From a virus: a stretch of 40,693 bases of DNA. Position numbers and translations under genes: made by a program. This document shows, one piece after another, positions 33,196 through 40,447 of the stretch (position 1 is its first letter; every line of letters starts with the position of its first letter). The notes below the pieces were generated by a model. The model was given only the letters and a program-made list of their open reading frames with translations. It ran no database searches and had not been told where the DNA came from. Location: the IMG/VR virus record IMGVR_UViG_3300031552_000011, positions 1 through 40,693 of that record. The stretch is one strand, 5' to 3'.

Positions 33196-33316
33196 TCGAG
33201 GAAATGTTGCTGTCGTTGCTAGCGTAGGCTCTCACACCCCCTAAAGAGGACCTCCGAAGAGATCCCCTTTAGCGGGGTGTGTGAGAATTATGCTGTACCA
33301 ACAGCCAAGTCCTCGA
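33196..33316 (-). ncRNA. Array RNA 5: Y RNA-like stem with long UUCG hairpin
   Basis: Basal helix P1 TCGAGG (33316-33311)/CCTCGA (33201-33196), 5' loop ACTTG, helix P2 GCTGTTG (33305-33299)/CGACAGC (33215-33209) with one G-U pair, 3' loop AACATTT. The domain above P2 begins GTACAGCATA, as in array RNA 1, but carries no tRNA fold. It is instead an almost fully paired hairpin of about 24 bp (33286-33230) capped by UUCG. It is the last member before the terminator. The shared base with a different top suggests a scaffold with exchangeable effector domains. Confidence 0.6.
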
Positions 33317-33350
33317 AACCGTAATGGGCCTAAAAAGCCTCGAATAAAAG

Positions 33351-33468
33351 TGGTGGAAGTGTGAACGTCAAGTTGGTGTTGAACACGGGATTTGAACCCG
33401 CAACCTCTTCGTTAATGGCGAAGCGCTCATCCATTGAGCTTGTTCTGTACTGACGTTGCCGTCCACCA
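33351..33468 (-). ncRNA. Array RNA 4: Y RNA-like with Asn-type tRNA mimic
   Basis: P1 TGGTGG (33468-33463)/CCACCA (33356-33351), 5' loop ACGGC, P2 AACGTCA (33457-33451)/TGACGTT (33370-33364), 3' loop CACACTT. On top is a tRNA-like domain (33448-33374) with D-arm GCTC/GAGC, anticodon arm CTTCG/CGAAG with loop CCATTAA, and T-arm GCGGGTTCAAATCCCGT. The acceptor has only four pairs (GAAC/GTTC), position 33 is C rather than U, and the anticodon would be AUU. These defects make a working tRNA unlikely and a tRNA mimic likely. Confidence 0.7.
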
Positions 33469-33504
33469 AACTGTAACGACGCCTCCGCGCCGGTTGTTGT
33501 TAGT

Positions 33505-33633
33505 GAGAGGTAGTACAAGAGTGGTTTGTGCTTTTAAGCAACCCCGCCATAAAAGCGGCGGGGCCTGGACTCGAACCAGGAATTCCTTGTTTTGGAGACA
33601 AGTGCTTTACCGTAGTCACTCCTAAGTCCTCTC
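33505..33633 (-). ncRNA. Array RNA 3: Y RNA-like with permuted Trp-type tRNA mimic
   Basis: P1 GAGAGG (33633-33628)/CCTCTC (33510-33505), 5' loop ACTT, P2 AGGAGTG (33623-33617)/CACTCTT (33523-33517), 3' loop GTACTA. The tRNA part is in permuted order. First come D-stem 3' strand AAGC, anticodon arm CTTGT/ACAAG with loop CTCCAAA (anticodon CCA), T-arm CCTGGTTCGAGTCCAGG and acceptor 3' strand CCCCGCC. After the 8-nt loop GCTTTTAT come acceptor 5' strand GGCGGGG, TT and D-stem 5' strand GCTT. The chain opens in the D-loop, into P2. Confidence 0.75.
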
Positions 33634-33674
33634 GAATCCGTATCTCTTCAGCACATCGTGCTGGGAATTTAAAG

Positions 33675-33816
33675 TCGCGGTAATGCCCGGGTAAAGAGAT
33701 GGATGTTATCCACAGCATCTAAAGCTGTTGCCTTTACCAATTAGGCTACGTCGCCGTAAGTGGCGACGCCAGGACTTGAACCTGGATGATTCCTGTACTT
33801 ACCCAGAAGTCCGCGA
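33675..33816 (-). ncRNA. Array RNA 2: Y RNA-like with permuted UAG tRNA mimic
   Basis: P1 TCGCGG (33816-33811)/CCGCGA (33680-33675), 5' loop ACTT, P2 CTGGGTAA (33806-33799)/TTACCCGG (33694-33687), 3' loop GCATTA. Permuted tRNA order: T-arm CCAGGTTCAAGTCCTGG and acceptor 3' strand CGTCGCC come first. The 6-nt loop ACTTAC follows, then acceptor 5' strand GGCGACG, TA, D-arm GCCTAATTGGTAAAGGC and anticodon arm ACAGC/GCTGT with loop TTTAGAT (anticodon UAG in a Gln-type loop). The chain opens in the variable region, into P2. Confidence 0.75.
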
Positions 33817-33859
33817 ACTCGTTATCTCCGATAAGCAGCCGTAGCTGCGAAAACTTAAA

Positions 33860-33984
33860 TCGAGGTAGTTCGACAGTAAACTTGGTGGTGCACGGAGCAG
33901 GATTTGAACCTGCGACCTTCGGTTTGATAGACCGATGCTCATCCAACTGAGCTATCTATGCTGTAGTTACTGTGCCGTCCTCGA
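33860..33984 (-). ncRNA. Array RNA 1: Y RNA-like with Asp-type tRNA mimic
   Basis: P1 TCGAGG (33984-33979)/CCTCGA (33865-33860), 5' loop ACGGC, P2 ACAGTAA (33973-33967)/TTACTGT (33879-33873), 3' loop CGAACTA. The tRNA-like domain (33961-33886) is in normal order: acceptor GCATAGA/TCCGTGC (one A-C mismatch), D-arm GCTC/GAGC, anticodon arm TCGGT/ACCGA with loop CTATCAA, T-arm GCAGGTTCAAATCCTGC, then A-CCA. The anticodon would be AUC; A34 in place of G34 is abnormal for bacteria-type tRNA-Asp. It is the first member after the promoter. Confidence 0.7.
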
Positions 33985-34011
33985 AAGTTTGTGTTTCCCA
34001 ATCTAAGTGCC

Positions 34012-34039
34012 ATTGTAGCGAACTGAGCGCTGGTGTCAA
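34012..34039 (-). promoter_or_regulatory. Sigma70 promoter of the small-RNA array
   Basis: Perfect TTGACA (34039-34034), 16-nt spacer, TACAAT (34017-34012) on the minus strand, about 20-30 nt before array RNA 1. It is among the best promoter matches in the window and directs a transcript through all five RNAs to the terminator at 33173-33140. Confidence 0.75.
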
Positions 34040-34052
34040 GACTTTTTTGCAG

Positions 34053-34349
34053 CTAAAGTGCCTCCGCTACACTCATGATTGTGTACCCCAATCGTGTGCT
34101 GACGGAGGGACCAATGTACCTTCCACGTACCCGTTGGTCGCACTGCCAGCGGAGACAGCGGCACGTACCCGTACCCTCCCACAACATTCTATCGAAGGAC
34201 TCTATGGCATCTTGATACTTCGCTTCGAGGAGGTCACATCCAGCGAGTGCAATATTTTTGATGTCCCCGATGGGCTTGGGATCGTCCAGGAAGTAGATTT
34301 CACCTGGCGGCAGGTCCCGAAGCTTGGGGTGTTTCTTACTCTTCGTCAT
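34053..34349 (-). CDS. Small unknown protein
   Basis: Ninety-eight residues, AGGAGGAG ribosome site. Lys/Pro-rich N-terminus, helical middle, and CRCLRWQCDQ, a possible metal-binding cluster. It ends 14 bases before the -35 of the small-RNA promoter. Function unknown. Confidence 0.65.
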   Translation of the reverse strand: MTKSKKHPKLRDLPPGEIYFLDDPKPIGDIKNIALAGCDLLEAKYQDAIESFDRMLWEGTGTCRCLRWQCDQRVRGRYIGPSVSTRLGYTIMSVAEAL

Positions 34350-34361
34350 GGATAACTCCTC

Positions 34362-35198
34362 CTAAAAGACATCGTGCTCTAGGTCGAAGAAGGCTATATT
34401 ATCCCCAGTAGAGTTGACTTCCATGCACATGCGCTGTTCGATGTGCAGCTCTACGAACCTCGGGAAGGGTACGAAACCAACGAATATTTTGACTGGCCAC
34501 AGGTAAAGAGTACCCACGGCTTCGGGGCTACCGAATACATAACTACTCAGAGGCGCCAGGAAGCGTAGAGTATCGTAGCGCAGGCTATCCGTGTAGACAC
34601 GTAGCGTTGGAGCGTCGTCAGAAGGAGGAGTCATCGTTCCGATGAAGGAAGTGGTAAAGTGATTTCTTTCGGGAAGTAGTGACAGATGCACTTCTCGGGA
34701 GCGTCGGAAGCTCGGTAAGAAACAGGGAACCAGTAACGAACGAGGGCTCTTCACGCCGAGATTGAGCACGCGACGGTCGAGGCGGTCGAAGGTGGGCCGC
34801 TTGGACAAATCGTCGTAGGTGCCTGCGAAGTTTCCGCAGGCTTCGTTGACCAACCGGATAAAGATGTTCTCCTCTCGTACCGTGGTACCTTCGAGAAGGT
34901 CCATGAGTTTCTCTTCGAGGAGGTGATAGCTGCACTCGCTAGCTTCCTCTATTCTCAAGGCGACGGTCGTGAGCAGCTTGAAATCTTTGAGACGTCTTTC
35001 TTGAAAGAACGGCTCAGCGTCTTCCGCCATGTCTTCGATGTGGAGCAACTGTCTAGCGAGGGACATCTGCTTCCAGAGCTCTATGGCGTCCTGTGCCAGG
35101 GTGGTAAGAACTTCTCGAGCGGTCTCTTCGTCTACTTCTGCGCCGCAGAAAGCTTTTTCGAATGGTTCCTTCTGGTCATCGTAGTAACCTAGAAACAT
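34362..35198 (-). CDS. Unknown 278-residue protein
   Basis: GAGGA precedes the ATG. The first 120 residues are acidic helices; the second half is beta-rich with several Phe and Pro. No motif recognised. It is part of a run of accessory genes upstream of the RNA array. Confidence 0.65.
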   Translation of the reverse strand: MFLGYYDDQKEPFEKAFCGAEVDEETAREVLTTLAQDAIELWKQMSLARQLLHIEDMAEDAEPFFQERRLKDFKLLTTVALRIEEASECSYHLLEEKLMDLLEGTTVREENIFIRLVNEACGNFAGTYDDLSKRPTFDRLDRRVLNLGVKSPRSLLVPCFLPSFRRSREVHLSLLPERNHFTTSFIGTMTPPSDDAPTLRVYTDSLRYDTLRFLAPLSSYVFGSPEAVGTLYLWPVKIFVGFVPFPRFVELHIEQRMCMEVNSTGDNIAFFDLEHDVF

Positions 35199-35201
35199 GG
35201 G

Positions 35202-35891
35202 CTAGTCCTCATCATTCCCAGAAAGCTCCATGGCGCAACTTTCGCAGTACCAGTCTAGCTCATCCGCGTCAGGGCGGACAGTGCCGTCTCGAGCGTTGCA
35301 CTCCGTACAGACCTTTTCCAACCGGAATGTCATTTTATTGTATGTGCGTACCGTCCACTTACGGAACTCCTCAGACATGGGCTGCTCACGTGCCACCCGA
35401 TTGACATGGTCCATCATCTGGATGCAGGCATAGCAGTACAGAGAATTCTCATGGATAGGGCGACGGCAGAACTTGCACTGCCCCTCCAGTACCTCTGTCC
35501 TCTTCGCAGATAGGTCCATAGGATGAATGGACACGTCTCCACGCCCAGTGATTACATAGCCAATTAAAACCACAGTAGCTGGGAGTGAAGGCTCCTTTAT
35601 AGTCAGACCCCCATCCTCTCCCAAGAACAGTCTTTCACCAAGAAGACTTTCTTGCGTACGGTCGCCTGTATCAACGTAATTTAATAATCCTGGAAACATA
35701 CCACTTACGACAACGGAAACAGTATCATCAGCAAAGGCGTCACACTCAGCAACTCCCATTACCATATGCTTCATCGGATTCTCTGGGCAGTGTGCCATCG
35801 CCCGTCCACACGTTCCTGGATCGATTATGTAGACAGGGTCTCCTGTCCCAAGTGCATCAATGGTACGCCAACTCATTTTGATGTTTTTCAT
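35202..35891 (-). CDS. Zinc-ribbon protein, unknown
   Basis: 229 residues from the ATG at 35891; a longer in-frame start at 35927 would enter the next gene. The N-terminal 130 residues are beta-rich and may form a virion-type or barrel domain. The C-terminal 100 carry two zinc-binding modules (CKFC with CYAC; CTEC with CESC). Function unknown. Confidence 0.65.
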   Translation of the reverse strand: MKNIKMSWRTIDALGTGDPVYIIDPGTCGRAMAHCPENPMKHMVMGVAECDAFADDTVSVVVSGMFPGLLNYVDTGDRTQESLLGERLFLGEDGGLTIKEPSLPATVVLIGYVITGRGDVSIHPMDLSAKRTEVLEGQCKFCRRPIHENSLYCYACIQMMDHVNRVAREQPMSEEFRKWTVRTYNKMTFRLEKVCTECNARDGTVRPDADELDWYCESCAMELSGNDED

Positions 35892-35911
35892 CTTGCTGTG
35901 GTTTCCTTTCC

Positions 35912-36106
35912 TTATGGTTGAAACCACCCAATGGATATTTCAATGTTCCATAGGTTGAGGTACAAAGCAGGCTTCCACCCTTTCGTCCATAGCAGTCGAA
36001 CACCAACCTGCGGGGGCTCAGTTGTATCGGTGCTCCATTGCGCCCAGAGTACAGTTTCTTCCAATGGGTCTTCCACTGGTGGCCAGGTTGTTTGTCGTAC
36101 GTGCAT
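35912..36106 (-). CDS. Small Trp-rich protein
   Basis: Sixty-four residues with eight Trp; GGAAA upstream of the ATG. It fills the gap between two better-supported genes on the same strand. No family. The unusual composition lowers confidence that it is coding. Confidence 0.4.
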   Translation of the reverse strand: MHVRQTTWPPVEDPLEETVLWAQWSTDTTEPPQVGVRLLWTKGWKPALYLNLWNIEISIGWFQP

Positions 36107-36127
36107 ATTGAGTTTCCGCTTGTCCTT

Positions 36128-36790
36128 CTAATCGTCGTCTACCACAGCAGTTCTCTGCAACCTGTCAATTTCTGCAGCGATGAGAGCCCCAGCAATTATC
36201 AAACATTGCAGCTGGGAATGCTTGCCACGCTTATCCCACTTTTTGCTCCATGGCCACGGATCCTTGAAATAGTCTCCTGGATCATCACTGTAGCCATCCG
36301 TGTTATCAGCAATGTAAACAGGTTCGCCTATTCCCTCTGCTGCGTAACAGATAGCAGCTAGACCCAGCGCACCTTTATCGTGCTCATCATCATGCTCTGG
36401 AGTCCAGCCTTCCTCATTGATTTGCCGCTGGCGCTCCTCTGCAATCAGCTGGACCCCAGAAGGAGGCTGTTTTCTCACCTTACGTTCTTTCATAGACGTT
36501 TCCTCCTGCCTTCTTACATGACAGACAGCACAACTGCAAGTAGCCTCGTGTTCAGGCTCCTCACTGCATTCCAACCTCCAACCCTCCACCACCTCGAGGT
36601 TCATCCCGGTTCCCTTGATTTTCCGCACCGCTCCGCACTCCAGACAAACGGTCTCTGTGCTCCGGTTACGAAAACGAAATTTCTCGTGCTTGCACTCAGC
36701 AGCTCGAGCTGTTTTCTCAGCGGACGTTGGGCGTCTCCCTTTCGTGGAGCGTTGCTTCTTCCGGGTACCGCGAAACTTTGCGTTGCTCAC
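36128..36790 (-). CDS. Conserved phage protein with N-terminal zinc motif
   Basis: 220 residues from a GTG at 36790 (AGGGA upstream), directly after the preceding TAG. The N-terminus is Lys/Arg-rich, followed by CKHEKF and CLEC that may bind zinc. The C-terminal half contains IAEERQRQINEEGWTPEHDD and WPWSKKWDKRGKHSQLQCLI, ending in AGALIAAEIDRLQR. This EERxRQ...EGW...HDD pattern with a final helix occurs in many phage proteins of unknown function. The fusion to a zinc module is the notable feature. Confidence 0.7.
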   Translation of the reverse strand: MSNAKFRGTRKKQRSTKGRRPTSAEKTARAAECKHEKFRFRNRSTETVCLECGAVRKIKGTGMNLEVVEGWRLECSEEPEHEATCSCAVCHVRRQEETSMKERKVRKQPPSGVQLIAEERQRQINEEGWTPEHDDEHDKGALGLAAICYAAEGIGEPVYIADNTDGYSDDPGDYFKDPWPWSKKWDKRGKHSQLQCLIIAGALIAAEIDRLQRTAVVDDD

Positions 36791-37069
36791 CTAGGTTGTC
36801 CCTTCCCCACAGCTACCCAATTTTCCACGAGCTTCGAGATCTCTAACCATCGCTTCACATTCGGTAGCAAGGCTTTCCCAGTGAGCACGGTAGCCAGGAA
36901 GGGTATCGATGAACGCTTCCCACTCTGGACCGGTCCCTCTGGTGCCGACACAAGCTTCCTGGCAAGAATCCATCAGCTGCTCAAGACCACGCTTCGCATT
37001 ATCGTCGGTAGTGAGTAGGTATTGCTGCCATGCTTGGCGGTAGATTCTTTGCGCTTCTGCGGTGGGCAT
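36791..37069 (-). CDS. Small helical unknown protein
   Basis: Ninety-two residues from the ATG at 37069; a GTG at 37087 immediately after the preceding stop is an equally possible start. Helical, three Cys. Function unknown. Confidence 0.55.
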   Translation of the reverse strand: MPTAEAQRIYRQAWQQYLLTTDDNAKRGLEQLMDSCQEACVGTRGTGPEWEAFIDTLPGYRAHWESLATECEAMVRDLEARGKLGSCGEGTT

Positions 37070-37087
37070 CACTATTACTTCTTTCAC

Positions 37088-37336
37088 CTATCTGAGAAGA
37101 GCTACGTTATGCTGATCGGTTCCATCAAACTCTGGGCACCAAGACAGAGAGTATCCATCAAGAGACTGCATTACCTTTCCACGTTTGGCTGCTTTGCGCA
37201 TTGCGTAATCGTAGAACGCTTTGTACCCGGCTTCATTGCTTGGCTTGAACATGTCGCTTGCAGTATCGATGTCATCCAGAAGGCTCCACAAAACCTCGGC
37301 TGCTTTTTTAAACCGTTCCAGCTCACTTACTCTCAT
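37088..37336 (-). CDS. Small unknown protein
   Basis: Eighty-two residues from the ATG at 37336, chosen for AAGGAG 8 nt upstream; a longer frame would lie over the preceding gene. Helical N-terminal part, aromatic-rich C-terminus. Overlaps the preceding gene by 14 bases. Confidence 0.6.
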   Translation of the reverse strand: MRVSELERFKKAAEVLWSLLDDIDTASDMFKPSNEAGYKAFYDYAMRKAAKRGKVMQSLDGYSLSWCPEFDGTDQHNVALLR

Positions 37337-38189
37337 TATGGTTCTCCTTGTCTTTGAATCGGCAGTGTTCGGTATGAGCCACACCGTTCCAGTGAAAGTC
37401 TTCACCGCAAGGACAACGTCCGTCGGGCCAATCGAGCTCGCCACGGATGAACGCGAGGAGCGCGTTGCGTTGTGCTACCAACTCAGAAACAGTAGCCACT
37501 GTGTCTGGAAGCTCTCGGTCACGAAAGTATTCGTGCGCCAAATCGTTGCCGCAAACGTACTTTGCGTGGTCAGTGTCATGGCTGAAATGCTCGAGCATTT
37601 CTTCTAGTTCTTTTTTCGGTACGTCCAGACGTCCGGTTTCCACCAACAAGATCACGTACGCTTGCCAAAGCTTGCTCGTGTTCTTGCTGAACATGAAATT
37701 GGTACCGAGCTCCTCCTCGAAACTACCTCCCCGCACATAACCAATGCGTTGGAGGATGCGCACGCACTCGTTGTGGGAAGGAATGTCTACAAACGGATCG
37801 GAGTAGGGGTGCTCAAGCAATCGAAAGATGCAACCCTGGGCGCGTCCTTCTTTGCAGAAATTACTGCGACCACTGAAGGTGACCCTACCGGTCTCTGGGT
37901 TTTGATGTTCATGCTCGTGCTGTACATGGCGGTCGCAGACACCGTTGAAACAAGTATCTGGGTCCATCCCTTTTTTGCGCTCACGCTCTTTTATTGCCTC
38001 ATTGTGAGCGCGGTACATCGACTGCCGCTGAAATGCCTCAATCAAGCCCTCGTGGATAGAATCCAAAGGAGCATCTACCATCTCAGCAAGGCCTTCAGGT
38101 GTAACGCCCAACGAGTCGGCAACAGCGTTAGCGAACTGAGCAGTCTGCTTCTTGCGAATCTTTTCCTCGATGCTGATTACGTCACTCAT
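37323..38189 (-). CDS. Unknown protein with Cys/His clusters
   Basis: A 288-residue protein. The N-terminal 80 residues look helical with a possible HTH-like segment (about 25-45). Cys/His clusters occur in the middle (CFNGVCDRHVQHEHEH, FCKEGRAQGC) and near the end (CPCGEDFHWNG, HTEHCRF), so several metals may be bound. Function unknown. Confidence 0.65.
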   Translation of the reverse strand: MSDVISIEEKIRKKQTAQFANAVADSLGVTPEGLAEMVDAPLDSIHEGLIEAFQRQSMYRAHNEAIKERERKKGMDPDTCFNGVCDRHVQHEHEHQNPETGRVTFSGRSNFCKEGRAQGCIFRLLEHPYSDPFVDIPSHNECVRILQRIGYVRGGSFEEELGTNFMFSKNTSKLWQAYVILLVETGRLDVPKKELEEMLEHFSHDTDHAKYVCGNDLAHEYFRDRELPDTVATVSELVAQRNALLAFIRGELDWPDGRCPCGEDFHWNGVAHTEHCRFKDKENHNESK

Positions 38190-38204
38190 TTTTCACTGTG
38201 TCCT

Positions 38205-38816
38205 CTAAACTGGCTTTCCACACTTGGGGCAGTGATCGTGTCTACCCCCATTGTACGTAGCACCACAATCACAAATGGCTGCCCAAGAAGGACCGTTGCT
38301 CATGTTAGGATGGCTGCTACTAACGCGCCCTGTATCTGTAGCGTAACGCCCACGTTCAGGTAGACTTTTCACTTCGATAGGGAGTGTGTCAGGACTGTTG
38401 GGGACGTTCCCGTACAAGCTTTTCAGGTTGAGCCGCGCGTAACACTTGGGACAGAACCGGCGACGCTCACCACCCTCTTTTATTTCCAGCACAGCTTCTA
38501 CATCGAGCTCGAGGCACATGGTGCAGGTAAGTAAAGCGCGCCCCTTGTAGTTCTGCAACCACTGGACGCGATCTTCGAGCTCAGTTCCTGTAGAGAGGAG
38601 AGACATGAGAAGCTCCTCGGTACGGCGATCTCTTCGCCCTTCCTCCCTAGCTTCGTCTATTTTTCTTTGGAGGCCTGCAGCGATGGCAAGGCATTGGATG
38701 TCGATGTAGAGCTGGCGGGTGATCCACCGGATGGTGGACTCGCCTTCCCCACGTGTACCAGCGTTAGCCAGGTGGAGATCGACGTACGGATTTATTTCTT
38801 TGTCGGTGAGCGACAT
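38205..38816 (-). CDS. Protein with two zinc ribbons
   Basis: A 203-residue protein with a GGGAG ribosome site. The N-terminal 90 residues are helical. A zinc ribbon (CTMC...CPKC, about 97-130) follows and a second one is at the C-terminus (CDCG...CPKCG). A nucleic acid- or protein-binding adaptor is plausible. No family identified. Confidence 0.7.
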   Translation of the reverse strand: MSLTDKEINPYVDLHLANAGTRGEGESTIRWITRQLYIDIQCLAIAAGLQRKIDEAREEGRRDRRTEELLMSLLSTGTELEDRVQWLQNYKGRALLTCTMCLELDVEAVLEIKEGGERRRFCPKCYARLNLKSLYGNVPNSPDTLPIEVKSLPERGRYATDTGRVSSSHPNMSNGPSWAAICDCGATYNGGRHDHCPKCGKPV

Positions 38817-38866
38817 TTCGTACTCCCGACTATTATTTTACAAGATGTGCAGGGATTTTGGAAGGA

Positions 38867-38952
38867 TGCGACTGGGGAGACTCGGACTCCCACGAGCACT
38901 AAGGCCCACTGGTACCTGAAACCAGCGCGTCTACCAATTCCGCCACAGTCGC
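38867..38952 (-). tRNA. tRNA-Leu (anticodon CAG)
   Basis: 86 nt, class II. Acceptor GCGACTG/CAGTCGC with discriminator A, anticodon loop TTCAGGT in stem CTGGT/ACCAG, T-arm GGGAGTCCGAGTCTCCC (C55 in place of T55 is unusual). It reads CUG. It lies 4 nt after the next tRNA. Confidence 0.93.
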
Positions 38953-38956
38953 GGGA

Positions 38957-39041
<85 letters not shown>

Positions 39042-39087
39042 AGGCAGCTACTCCATGACTGCTATAACAAAGATGTCAAGGGTAAAG

Positions 39088-39843
39088 TTAGGTGGCGAGT
39101 TGGTAAACTGCACCACGGAAGTAGATTTTCTGTGGCGCGGTAGACGCTTCATGTGGTATTTTTCGCTTCAACTCGTGAGCAGAGTACAATAACTCGTCTA
39201 CGCGGCTCGTTTCTTCTTCAGAAGTGTCTTCGTTGTGGCCAAGACGTTCCACAACATTAATGAGTGCGTCTAGTTCTTCTTCTGAAGCTAGGGTTTTCCC
39301 GTAAGCGTATAGTCTACTACCAAGGGCATAGACCGGATCTTCCTGGCCACCGTGGAACCACAGAATTACCTCGGGATCGAGATCTTCGGCAGTTACAGGG
39401 ATGTTGTACTCTGGAGGAAGCTCAGGTTGGGCGGTGCGTACATTGGAAGTACGCAATGCGCGGTACTCGTCAGAGTCCTCAAATAGATCCCGCAGCTCTT
39501 TGGCGACCATCAATCTGGTAGATTTGTTGAACAGCACATGCCAAGGAAGATCGACGCCATGGTCGCGTACGTACTCCTTGGCCGCCTGCTCGGTGAAGTT
39601 GAGAAAATGCTTCAACGCCAGATCATGATCGTACGTACCACGCTCGATACGCTTCAACAACGGAGGGTAGTACTGCTTCATCAACAACCGGTACAGCGGC
39701 TCAGAAGATGTCTGAACGTAAAGACTAAGCTCACGCGCAGCATCCGGATCACCGACGGTGGGCTCGTTTTGCCAAGCTTCACGAATATTGTCTACACGCG
39801 CGTAGACGGCACCATTGTAACGAATCCGTTTGGGGTGATTCAT
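39088..39843 (-). CDS. Unknown protein with the YRG motif at both ends
   Basis: 251 residues from the ATG at 39843 (AAGGA upstream). RIRYNGAVYARV begins at residue 6 and KIYFRGAVYQLAT ends the protein, so this gene has two copies of the shared motif, one at each terminus. Between them lie a helical domain and an acidic region. An HEASTAPQK stretch just before the C-terminal copy resembles the AAST stretch before the copy in the 380-residue head-region protein. Confidence 0.7.
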   Translation of the reverse strand: MNHPKRIRYNGAVYARVDNIREAWQNEPTVGDPDAARELSLYVQTSSEPLYRLLMKQYYPPLLKRIERGTYDHDLALKHFLNFTEQAAKEYVRDHGVDLPWHVLFNKSTRLMVAKELRDLFEDSDEYRALRTSNVRTAQPELPPEYNIPVTAEDLDPEVILWFHGGQEDPVYALGSRLYAYGKTLASEEELDALINVVERLGHNEDTSEEETSRVDELLYSAHELKRKIPHEASTAPQKIYFRGAVYQLAT

Positions 39844-39935
39844 TGCTGAATCCTTTTCACCTACCATCTGTAGGTCGTTGTTATTTCTGCGGGTTACCCT
39901 CAGAAAGTAACTAGGATGGACCTCGGATTCGAATA

Positions 39936-40421
39936 TCAAGGCTGAACAGGATGGAAAAGCACGACACAGTCGGGATAGACTTCAAGCCCATCACCAGGCA
40001 TCGCTCCAACAAGATCGGAGATTTCCACTGCCTTTGATGTCCCTTGTTTGTTACTTCCAGGTTTAGGTGCAGGAAGCAGCACACCCTTACGATAGCGGGT
40101 CAGGTGGTGGTAGCCGATACCATCTTCAACGTCTCCTGGTGCTCCGGTTACGAAGTGGCACTCGACGTCTGCTTTGAGATCGTGGCCTGTTGGGTTGTGC
40201 AGCATGACACGAACGGTAGCCTGGTAGTCGCAGGAGCCTGCCTGGCAACCGCCCATGGAAATCATTGGAAGGAGCTGCACGCTGTAGTGGGCGACCACCA
40301 CTCCTGGATCACCTGAATAATCCTTTACCTCAATCTCTCGACTACCGCAGCTGTTTTTGCTGCTGCAGCCTAGTGCGAGAACAAATAGGACCAGCAGGCC
40401 CAATTTCATGATGGACTTCAT
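39936..40421 (-). CDS. Phage lipoprotein
   Basis: 161 residues from the ATG at 40421, with AGGAG upstream; an upstream extension would run into the tRNA. MKSIMKLGLLVLFVLALGCS is a signal peptide with lipobox LALGC, so the protein is probably lipid-anchored. The mature part is beta-rich with Cys pairs (CGSRE, CQAGSCDY). Outer-membrane attachment and a role in excluding other phages are possibilities. Confidence 0.7.
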   Translation of the reverse strand: MKSIMKLGLLVLFVLALGCSSKNSCGSREIEVKDYSGDPGVVVAHYSVQLLPMISMGGCQAGSCDYQATVRVMLHNPTGHDLKADVECHFVTGAPGDVEDGIGYHHLTRYRKGVLLPAPKPGSNKQGTSKAVEISDLVGAMPGDGLEVYPDCVVLFHPVQP

Positions 40422-40447
40422 TTGTTTTTCTCCTGTTGTGCGAGGTA

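Noticed and set aside
33230-33286. The long UUCG hairpin as an intrinsic terminator
   Set aside because: No T-run follows it on either strand, and a real terminator with six T lies 60 nt further on.
33374-33961. Reading the cluster simply as ordinary tRNA-Asp, tRNA-Trp, tRNA-Asn and tRNA-Leu genes
   Set aside because: Two have halves in exchanged order, one has only a 4-bp acceptor, and two have A34. All lie on a common P1-loop-P2 base that the six true tRNAs of the window lack.
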